From: Symsagittifera roscoffensis
Taxonomy: Eukaryota; Xenacoelomorpha; Acoela; Convolutidae
Assembly: GCF_963678635.1 (NCBI RefSeq)
Contig: NC_087067.1
Coordinates: 15,259,639 to 15,323,638 of the forward strand
Direction: 5' to 3'
Length of the DNA: 64,000 nt
Positions 59,101-64,000 of the stretch are shown piece after piece; position 1 is the first letter of the stretch, and each line of letters opens with the position of its first letter. The translations under genes were made by a program, and so were the position numbers. The notes under the pieces are model-generated. The model made no database searches, was not told the origin of the DNA, and worked only from the letters and a program-made list of their open reading frames with translations.

Positions 59101-61025
59101 GTAGTGAAAATATTATACAAATTCTCAAAAAGATAGTTAGTTAGGCATAATCGACAACAGTTGTCTTCAAAAAAAGTATAGCAAACCAAAAAATGCAAAA
59201 AATTCGAAATCTTTGCGAAAATTTGTTGTCAAGTTTTCGCTCGAAGTTTTGGTTTTGGAAGAGCCGAATACAGCTTTCGTTCGAAACAATTAGGAACACT
59301 AGCCTAAAAGACCAATTTAACAAGTTATTACATCTTTAATCTTTCACTGTATTTTCGCGAACCGGTTGTTCTCGACCCTTGGAAAAATTTTTGGGAAATT
59401 TTTTTATGTTCAAATCGCGACTGAAGGTGCTATGATATGACATATCACTCAACCCATTCCGATGATTTTTTGTATACCTGATTTTGCTTCACTCGAAAAA
59501 GAAACACACTTGAATACTAAGTTTCTCCCCATTTTTCAAATGGTCGGAAAAAACGGTCAGCAAAAAACTGACAAATTTAGCAAAAAAATGTTCAGCTAAA
59601 AAACTTTGACAAAATAATTTTTGATGAATTTTTCATTCTAAAAGCTACTTAGCGTTCAAACCGCTATAAATAGCAAAATTTAAAGCATGAAGTTGACTTG
59701 TAAAAAAAATCGGAAGCAAAAATTAAACCGAAAGCGCCGAGGTCAAAAAATACATTTAAATTAAAATTTATACCACGTATACTGCAGAAATAAAGTAACG
59801 CAGCATAACATTTTGTAAGACAATTTAAATTTTCCCTACGAAGCCTTTATGCATGAAATCTTTACAGTCTGTAAGTGAAAACTAACTTGACCATATTTGA
59901 AACTTTTTTATCACATGAGCTCGAAAAAATATAGTTTTCTGCTGAATATTTTCTGCTGAATGCGGAAATGGTGAGTTTTGGTGCACCATGACCAAAAAGT
60001 AATTTTTCAAAAATTAATGAAGTGTTTTTGATTTCATTCCAACTTACTGAACCAGAAAACGTTTTTAAATGGGATGAATAATTGCCTCAATCAAAGCTAA
60101 ATTAAGAAGTACTTCAAAAAATTGAGAAAGATTTTGGTGTATGTAATTCAATTTTTCAGTTTGCTAGTTGCACTATTTTTTTCTCCAGTAAATATACGTG
60201 TAAAGATTATACCAGTGATATGTAGTCTTCAAGATCTGCAATACATTTGATGTAGAACTCCGGCACATCCTCGCCACTCCGTGCCAGCACTGCCTTGGAC
60301 TTCTCAAAAACCTTAACTAAGTCTTCGAAGAGAGTCAGGATGCTGGAGAAGTCGTTGATTTTTTTCGAGTTTTTCATGCTGCGGATCAGATTGCGTAGCT
60401 CTTCATATCTACATACAACACAGTTTAGACTCATTATGGACACAAGCGAGAACATGAGAACATTATGGACACAAGCGAGCTCATTATAAACACTTGTGAG
60501 AACATGACAAAAAGCAGCTCTATAAAATGAAATAAGAAAAAGTAAAATAAGCCTCAAATTAGTAAAATTCGGCTTCGTCTCAGATTCGAACCTATGACCT
60601 ACATTTTTTGAGTCTCACGCACAAACCAGTCAGCCACTAACGCTTAATTTGTGACAAACACTAGTTAAAAACGAAGCAGAGAACAGATGCTATGCAGTTT
60701 CCAATGTTACAGTGAAATTTCCATATAAGTGAACACTTTCAATGAGCACTTTTATTTGCGAGTAGGTCAATAAACCTTTTAAAGGTCTATGATATTACAA
60801 TCACTTCCTGTCAAAATATAAAAATGAAACTGACCTCTTCTCCCTGGCACTGATGACAACTCGTTTTTCATCTTCGGCCTCATCTCCGAAAATATTTTTA
60901 ACATTGAATTTGTTTTGTGTCGGCTTAGAAGCCGTTTTTCTGGTGACTTGCAATTGCTCTTCATGATTTGACACATCCGAATCTGACTCTGATGAACTGG
61001 AGTCAGCCTGGAAAAAACGTGACAT
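32280..61025 (-). CDS. eif3c: Eukaryotic translation initiation factor 3 subunit C, 14 coding exons
   Basis: Subunit of the eIF3 complex that holds the 43S pre-initiation complex in the cytoplasm. Minus-strand exons: 60835-61025, 60213-60408, 57254-57559, 56838-56953, 55079-55229, 49175-49443, 47018-47194, 45196-45402, 44646-44772, 40796-41026, 40280-40471, 33367-33918, 32748-32912, 32280-32468. All are GT-AG, all phases agree, 3069 nt, 1022 residues. Diagnostic stretches are MSRFF and [10 protein letters not shown] (N-terminus), [13 protein letters not shown] (exon 3), [16 protein letters not shown] (exon 6), LMLMSHLQ and [12 protein letters not shown] (exon 11), and [18 protein letters not shown] and [14 protein letters not shown] (exon 12, the PCI region, about residues 722-905). 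It ends in an RGG/RGD-rich tail, as in other animals. It is longer than the roughly 910 residues usual in animals, because of acidic or Lys/Glu inserts in exons 3, 5 and 7-8. The usual EWxxV box before exon 6 is not seen. A TTTTCAG acceptor just upstream of ATG (61032) suggests a 5' UTR intron. Confidence 0.97.
32684..32722. repeat. (GA)n microsatellite
   Basis: Pure GA run on the plus strand. In the sense of eIF3c it is a (CT)n tract starting about 25 nt inside intron 13, downstream of the donor GTACAA. Confidence 0.95.
34048..34118 (-). repeat. tRNA-like SINE fragment
   Basis: On the minus strand AGCGGTAGTAAACTGG (A-box-like) and GGTTCGAGGCC (a good B box) lie about 45 bp apart. The stems do not pair well enough for a functional tRNA, so a tRNA-derived repeat or pseudogene is more likely. 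Confidence 0.45.
34860..37070 (-). mobile_element. Decayed LINE (reverse transcriptase remnant)
   Basis: Minus-strand translations, in shifting frames, give the order typical of a Jockey/CR1-like LINE second ORF. These are the linker [19 protein letters not shown] (about 36910-36960), the core [19 protein letters not shown] (36370-36440), [14 protein letters not shown] (about 36280), [11 protein letters not shown], and [12 protein letters not shown] with FLYAYDTVM (about 35950-36030). [19 protein letters not shown] (about 35710-35770) and a C-terminal zone down to about 35100 complete it. The catalytic box reads YAYD instead of YADD, and there are several frame changes and stops, so it is dead. 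The 5' end, with the endonuclease, is missing. It sits in intron 11 of eIF3c, on the same strand. Confidence 0.85.
37040..37210. mobile_element. Short hairpin-ended element fragment
   Basis: Contains CACAGCTTCGCCTCACC at about 37047 and ends with the hairpin CGCTTGCTAATCGCAAGC (37193-37210). That hairpin is identical in loop and nearly in stem to the right end of the copy at 51198-53252. Confidence 0.45.
37554..37934 (+). repeat. 76-bp tandem repeat, five units
   Basis: AATAACAGTTCTAGAACTAA and its variants start at 37554, 37631, 37707, 37783 and 37859. Each unit continues with AAATCGTACTAACACATGTA and TACACCAAAATTTTGCTATA. Non-coding, in intron 11 of eIF3c. Confidence 0.9.
37935..38460. repeat. 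AAAT-type microsatellite region
   Basis: Imperfect (AAAT)n/(ATAAATA)n tracts with interruptions. The block AAGCAAAACTAAATGAAAGA with AAGAATAATT occurs twice (about 37961 and 38270). The opposite strand gives long Phe/Leu/Ile/Tyr-only frames, which are artefacts of this composition. Confidence 0.9.
38715..39690 (+). repeat. Intron repeat family J, two adjacent copies
   Basis: The copies run about 38715-39170 and 39190-39690. Diagnostic blocks in order are CTCTTTGAATTGTAGAAAAA, GGATCAATAGGTAAAA, CGCTGGGAAATCTGATAAT, GATCACGTTTTTTGCGACC, GTTCGATAGTGGAGTTTG and ACCTATATAAG with TTCACTACGTTCATTAC at the end. The family has no coding capacity. It is unassigned, recurs about ten times in eIF3c introns and is always in this orientation. 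Confidence 0.75.
39786..40128. mobile_element. Short hairpin-ended element with tRNA-like module
   Basis: Begins GCGAAGCTTCGTTTCGC and ends CTGATCGCAAGCG. On the minus strand GTGGCTGAGTGATTAGT (A box) and CAGGTTCGAATCTC (B box) lie 40-50 bp apart. Related copies are at 46028-46320 and 60430-60780. The cloverleaf stems are poor, so this is not a tRNA gene. Confidence 0.6.
41069..42951 (+). mobile_element. Mutator-like (MULE) transposon with iterated-motif ends
   Basis: Left end (41079-41210) repeats ACTTGCCCC/ACTTGTCCTA. The right end (42830-42936) repeats the reverse complement, GGGACAAGT. TTTGAATT flanks both sides (41061-41068, 42952-42959). Inside, plus-strand frames from 41312 to 42134 encode the C-terminal half of a MULE transposase: [38 protein letters not shown] with [36 protein letters not shown] and [10 protein letters not shown]. 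The reading frame shifts at least twice, near 41490 and 41715, and the N-terminal half is missing, so it is inactive. It interrupts a copy of repeat family J in intron 9 of eIF3c. Confidence 0.85.
42952..43330 (+). repeat. Family J copy, interrupted by the MULE
   Basis: Continues the J sequence (TTTGAATTTGTAGAACAATT through GACCTATATAAG) whose first bases (AAAGCTCTTTGAATT) lie left of the MULE at 41053-41068. Confidence 0.75.
43331..44645. other. Remainder of eIF3c intron 9
   Basis: AT-rich. A 144-codon minus-strand frame (43528-43962) has no recognisable domain. Near 44230-44330 ATTATGCAGTTTACAG(A/G)AAA and its flanks occur twice (about 60 bp apart). Confidence 0.4.
45570..45900 (+). repeat. 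Family J copy, diverged
   Basis: Recognised by AAGTCGATTACATTTTTCAT, TTTGTTCGATAGAGGAGTTT and ACCTTATAAAAGTCC in intron 7 of eIF3c. Confidence 0.55.
46028..46320. mobile_element. Short hairpin-ended element with tRNA-like module
   Basis: Begins ACACAGAGGCGGAGCTGCGC and TTCGC. AAGCAGCTCTATCAAGTG and a minus-strand tRNA-like module (CCTGAGTGGCTGAGGGGATA; B box diverged) follow. Same family as 39786-40128 and 60430-60780. Confidence 0.55.
46690..46850 (+). repeat. Family J fragment
   Basis: End part only, recognised by GAGCGTAATTTGCCATC, AAGTCAAACC and ACGACCTTTTTAAG with CACATTCATTCAC, in intron 7 of eIF3c. Confidence 0.5.
47690..48680 (+). repeat. Family J, two adjacent copies
   Basis: Copies at about 47690-48160 and 48240-48680 in intron 6 of eIF3c, again as a close pair. 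Shared blocks include GATCAATAGGTAAAA, GATCACGTTTCTGGTG, GGATCAATAATTTTTACTCC and AATGAACGCAAGGAAAC. Confidence 0.65.
49556..49977. mobile_element. hAT-like MITE with perfect 8-bp target duplication
   Basis: Ends CAGGCGCGGATCTAGGA and CCTAAATCCGCTACTG, flanked by AACTAGCT on both sides (49548-49555, 49978-49985). Its interior is in the opposite orientation to 30654-31076 (GGGGGACCCTGTGGGTCGGC). It lies about 110 bp upstream of the exon 6 acceptor of eIF3c. Confidence 0.9.
49986..51197. other. Intron 5 of eIF3c, left part
   Basis: No exon seen. About 50868-51060 is a diverged short hairpin-family copy (GAGCTGCACTTCGCAAAC, with minus-strand A-box-like AATGGCACAGTTGTG). An exon coding for the missing EWxxV box of eIF3c, if it exists, would lie between 49444 and 55078; I did not find it. 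Confidence 0.4.
51198..53252. mobile_element. Hairpin-ended element, 2.05 kb copy
   Basis: Left end ACACAGAGCCGAAGCAGAGC. The right end is the perfect hairpin CGCTTGCTAATCGCAAGCG (53234-53252, 7-bp stem, 5-nt loop). Central tandem units are marked by TTGAAC-type phrases at about 51603, 51773, 51932, 52101, 52266 and 52434, a period of about 166 bp. A tRNA-like module lies at 53058-53130 (B box GGTTCGAATCT on the minus strand). No open reading frame for a transposase. Confidence 0.65.
53470..53740 (+). repeat. Family J copy
   Basis: Recognised by ATTGATCGAATAG, CCGCTGGGAAATCTTTAA and GTGCGTAACTTGCCTC. It lies in intron 5 of eIF3c. Confidence 0.5.
54075..54405. repeat. Large foldback (inverted repeat with arms over 100 bp)
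   Basis: The arms 54075-54200 and 54281-54405 are near-perfect reverse complements, for example GCGAAAATCATGAGCATAAT against ATTATGCTCATGATTTTCGC. Partial pairing continues inward through TATCTATATAT. The arms contain family J end sequence, so this looks like two J ends joined head to head. It would form a strong hairpin in RNA or cruciform DNA. Confidence 0.85.
54650..54970 (+). repeat. Family J copy
   Basis: Blocks GGATCAATTAGTAAATT, GAGAGCGTTCTTGCCTTCC and ATGACCTACACAAGTGTC with ACTACGTTCATGAC, in intron 5 of eIF3c. Confidence 0.6.
55680..56040 (+). repeat. Family J copy
   Basis: Blocks TTTACAATTTATTGATATAA, CATCACGTTTTTCGTGACC, GTGGAGTTTGCCTTTC, AAGTCAAACCACAAAAA and CTACGTTCATCCAC, in intron 4 of eIF3c. 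Confidence 0.65.
56201..56487. mobile_element. hAT-like MITE, internally shorter, imperfect 8-bp target duplication
   Basis: Ends CAGAGGCGGATTTAGG and CCTAGATCTGCCCCTG. Flanks are GATCCATT (56193-56200) and GGTCCATT (56488-56495). About 130 bp of the interior seen in the 423-bp copies is absent. Confidence 0.85.
57843..58330. mobile_element. Hairpin-ended element with two 132-bp repeats
   Basis: Begins ACACAGAGGCGAAGTTGCAC and TTCGC. Two direct repeats starting AAGTGACGCA at 57947 and 58079 share CAATTATGACGCATTA and TATAGAGCGGACGCATTT. A tRNA-like module follows on the minus strand (GTAGCGTAGAGGTAGAG and GGGTTCGAAGCTG, about 58210-58275). It lies in intron 2 of eIF3c. Confidence 0.55.
58490..58770 (+). 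repeat. Family J copy
   Basis: Blocks AATTGGATCAATAAGAG, CCGCTGGGAAATCTGA, GATCACGATTTTTGTTGAC and GTTCGATATTGAAGTTTGC, in intron 2 of eIF3c. Confidence 0.6.
58771..60212. other. Remainder of eIF3c intron 2
   Basis: AT-rich intron without recognisable genes or clear repeats. Confidence 0.4.
60430..60780. mobile_element. Short hairpin-ended element with tRNA-like module
   Basis: GACAAAAAGCAGCTCTATAA, then the minus-strand module AGTGGCTGACTGGTTTG / TAGGTTCGAATCTGAG (about 60573-60650), then the tail TATGCAGTTTCCAATGTTAC shared with 39786-40128. The left part is remodelled, with ATTATGGACACAAGCGAG twice. It lies within intron 1 of eIF3c. Confidence 0.55.
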
Positions 61026-61031
61026 TCTGAT

Positions 61032-61815
61032 CTGAAAACACAGATATCAAGATTCGAGCTCATAAACAATCCTAAAAAATTAAGCTTCCCGAACTTTGGA
61101 AAACAGAATAATTTTAGGCAATTTTCGCGACGCCAAATTCTGATGATATATGTTATCCCAAACCATCAATGGTATCGCCAAAAAAACCAATCCATTCTTC
61201 ATTTTTTCAGGTTTAAAGAGAATGAGGGCCTATTAAGAGGTCATTCCGTCATGCTACAACCATCTTTAGCCGAAAAATAATTTCCATGATCACACGAAAT
61301 GATTTAAATTGAAGCAAAGCGAAAACAACAGCATCACCAGACCAAAAGATCCTATTAACCAAAATTTCTTTTTTGTTTATGCAGTCAAACATTTCTTTAA
61401 TCTGGTGACTTGCGCATAATGCAGAAGTCGTGGATTTTTTTTGGTCTGAAAACGATCAACCAACAATTTCACTTTGAATGATCCGAACACGTAGTATTCG
61501 ATATTAGTTCTTTGACACGAGTCATATCAAAAACCATACTTTAACTCATTCTTTTGCCCCCTAAAAAGAACAAAATTATTACCTAAATTTGTCGTTAATT
61601 CGTCCCTCAATTTGTTTATACTTTCTCTGTCACGTTGGAAATTTAGAATTGTCACATTCCTTCTTAACAGAAAAACATCACTTAACTTTCACTTTCACGC
61701 AATTCCTCAACCAACCTCCGTAATCGTTATCTAATACCAGACGAAGATTTTCAAACGCCGCGTATCGCTATGGTCGAAAAACAAAACTCGCAGGCCAGTA
61801 AAGCCAATATTCCAT
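61032..61815. other. eIF3c 5' flank
   Basis: Expected to hold the 5' UTR exon and promoter of eIF3c on the minus strand. No TATA box or other clear element could be placed. Confidence 0.4.
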
Positions 61816-62605
61816 ATTTTCGCGTTTTGAGGGTTTTAACTCTGTTCTATTTGATGATTTTGCTAAAATGGATTATCCATATGACGATTCCGAATATAAT
61901 TTTTCGAAAAGTTTTTTCTAACCTGAACGAAGTTCTTTTTTGTGTTACCAGTACATGTATTAGGGTTACATATCAGTATTTAGACAACAGCGTATTCAGA
62001 CTGGTCAGTATTTAGACAAATACTGTTTCAACCAATCAGAATTGAGACAAAGAAGAATTTAATAAATAATTATGATTTATTTTGGATTATTTATGTCTTT
62101 TCTCGGTTCTGATTGGTTCATACAGTATTTGTCTAAATACTGGCTGCACTCCATGTATTAGTACGTACGGTATCGGTTTTAGGTGGTACTAGTACTTGCC
62201 ACCTCTACTCAAGGGTACTCCGCTAAACTTTTGATGAATAATAATCAAAATAATCATAATGAACAAGAATTTAGGAGAAATTAATCCAAGGGAGTTAGCT
62301 CTTTTTCAGTTTTTGTCAAATCAAAAGTTTTCAAAATTTGATTTTCTAATGTTTTTACAGTTCATGCATCGGCAGTCAATTCTCCACAAGCATGGATCGT
62401 TTCCGTTGAATTTCTCTTTAAAATATCTCCAGAATAAACAATAAAAACGAATCGCAGAGAAAACTATTCCGAGTCAAATCAACTCATCACCTGCTATAAA
62501 TAGCTCAATAGAAGAGTTGACATGGTACCGGTACTAGAACATTTGGTACTAGTACAAGTACTAGTACGATACGGTACGGTACCCAAGTTGAGAGGTACTA
62601 GTACC
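61816..62605. repeat. Tandem duplication, unit 1
   Basis: Matches 62656-63474 throughout (CGCGTTTT-AGGGTTTTAACT, TTTGCTAAAAT, CCACCTCTACTCAA, CATGCATCGGCAGTCAATTC, CATGGTACC, AAGTTGAGAGGTACTAG). It carries a 188-bp MITE absent from unit 2. Both units are dense in the palindrome GGTACTAGTACC and its variants. Confidence 0.9.
61964..62151. mobile_element. MITE, 188 bp, 10-bp target duplication
   Basis: Inverted arms CAGTATTTAGACAAATACTG and AACCAATCAGAA at the left, mirrored by TTCTGATTGGTT and CAGTATTTGTCTAAATACTG at the right. Flanked by CATGTATTAG at 61954-61963 and 62152-62161; unit 2 has the single-copy site (AATGTATTAG, about 62795). A piece of the same family lies at about 20796-20850. 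A 9-10 bp duplication fits Mutator-like MITEs. Confidence 0.85.
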
Positions 62606-62655
62606 TTGCCAACATGGGGTAATTTTTAACCTAGTATTCGTTGATTGAAAAATTG

Positions 62656-63474
62656 CTTTTCGCGTTTTCAGGGTTTTAACTCTGTTCTATCTGATGATTT
62701 TGCTAAAATCGATTATCCAAATGACGATTCTAAATGTAATTTTTCGAAAAAAATTTTTTTAACCTGAACGAAGTCCATTTTCGTGGTACCAGTTAATGTA
62801 TTAGTACGTACCAAAAGGTACGGTATCGGTTTTAGATGGTACTAGTACTTGCCACCTCTACTCAATGGTACTCCGCTAAATTTATGATGAATAATAATCG
62901 TAATAATCATAATAAACAAGAAATTAGAAAAAACAAATGCAAGGGAGTTAGGGCCCTTTCACTTTTTTTCAAATGAAAAGTTTTAAAAATTTAGTTTTCT
63001 AATGTTTTTACCGTTCATGCATCGGCAGTCAATTCTCCACGAGCATTGATCGTTTTGTTGAATTTCTCTTTAAAATATCTGCAGAATAAACAATAAAAAC
63101 AAATCGCAGAGAAAACTATTCCGAGTCACCTCAACTCATCACCTGCTATAAATAGCTCAATAGTAGAGTTGACATGGTACCAGTACTAGAACGTTTGGTT
63201 CTAGTACATGTACTAGTACGGTACAGTACGGTACCCGGCTCTTTTTGCTTCCCCCCCCCCCCCCCACCTGCAAATTTTTACTTGTAAATTTGTTGACCAC
63301 ATTGCCCGATTGTTATGAAACTTTACATACAGACTAATAATGGCACGGCAAACATATTTGATCTGCATACTCAACCTCGTGAAACCACTCGTTACACTTA
63401 TATGTTCCAATTGGCGTGCGGTGGGAGGGAAAAGGAAAAAGAGCCCGGTACGCAAGTTGAGAGGTACTAGTACT
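62656..63474. repeat. Tandem duplication, unit 2
   Basis: Second unit of the 0.6-kb duplication, enlarged by a 209-bp MITE at 63237-63445 that unit 1 lacks. Confidence 0.9.
63237..63445. mobile_element. MITE, 209 bp, 8-bp target duplication
   Basis: Ends GGCTCTTTTTGCTTCCCC and GGGAGGGAAAAGGAAAAAGA with GCC. Flanks are CGGTACCC (63229-63236) and CGGTACGC (63446-63453). Unit 1 has the empty site CGGTACCC followed by AAGTTGAGAG at 62577. Related pieces lie near 29995-30165 and 16275-16300. Confidence 0.85.
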
Positions 63475-64000
63475 AGTAATGCAGCACCAGGCTCTACAGA
63501 AACCATCCAGAAACTTGCAGAGAAACTAAGCGAGAAACGGAACGAATCATACTCGGACACAATAAATTTTACAAGAACAAAAATAAGTTTTTCACTTCTG
63601 AGGAGTGCAATCTTCTGCCTTAAGGGGTGCAAAAAGTTTAATAGACCTTTTTTTTTAAAAGTTTTAAATATCTTCAGAAAAGATTCGATTAGGTTCTCTT
63701 ATGTTTTCGTGCTCCGTGGTTTCGAATTTGAAGTGTTCATTCAAGGCATTCGTAATATTGCAGGCGCTCAGGAAAAATTCAGATTCTGAATTTTGCAGTC
63801 GAAATTGTTTGCTTTTGTAATTTTTCATACTCACATATCTTGTTTGTCCTTTTTCCTTAACACTTATGAATTTTTGTATATGTAGGGAAATCAATCGATC
63901 TTTGTATTTTTGAGTTGGACTCAATATCCATGCTGTTGCTTTATTTTGTACACTTTATTATATTTTGAGATCCATTTTTGAGCGTTTCCATAATGATGAG
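63475..64000. other. Right edge, no confident gene
   Basis: A minus-strand frame of 86 codons (63664-63924) contains ACNITNALNEHFK, which loosely resembles the linker before the reverse transcriptase of LINEs. This is too weak to call. A plus-strand 149-codon frame at 63340-63789 runs through the MITE and is chance. Confidence 0.3.

Noticed and set aside
63664-63924. LINE or host exon at the right edge
   Set aside because: One 13-residue resemblance is not enough, and the window ends shortly after.

Overview
This is nuclear DNA from an invertebrate animal, lineage not determined. It is AT-rich, genes are split by GT-AG introns, stops are standard, and introns and spacers are packed with transposon-derived repeats. 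One gene is identified with certainty: eukaryotic translation initiation factor 3 subunit C, on the minus strand at 32280-61025, with 14 coding exons whose phases all agree (predicted 1022 residues).

The left part (1-10.3 kb) holds the 3' half or all of an unrecognised minus-strand gene whose four visible exons join in phase. Its last exon lies inside a segmental duplication (1-2449 and 3776-6254), so a second intact copy of the terminal exon lies downstream. Two small plus-strand secreted-protein genes follow. The one at 10811-12337 encodes a signal peptide and 16 near-identical 30-residue units, each with an RQRR furin-type site. The one at 20318-20533 is a 71-residue paralogue with one unit. 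They look like precursors of short basic peptides of unknown function and are the best candidates here for an undescribed system.

From 16 to 29 kb there are two copies of a long repeat (16170-19460 and 25040-29165). The second is split by a hairpin-ended element with central tandem repeats of about 167 bp, a family with at least three long copies and several short ones. A GC-rich non-coding block with spaced TGACCY half-sites lies at 17.7-18.7 kb.

The eIF3c introns hold an old LINE (34.9-37.1 kb), a Mutator-like transposon with motif-iterated ends (41.1-43.0 kb), hAT-like MITEs with 8-bp target duplications, a 330-bp foldback and a roughly 400-500 bp repeat family present about ten times in one orientation. 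Upstream of eIF3c (61.8-63.5 kb) is a tandem duplication in which each copy carries a different MITE that the other lacks. I saw no CRISPR, operon or prokaryotic gene, and no intact non-coding RNA gene.
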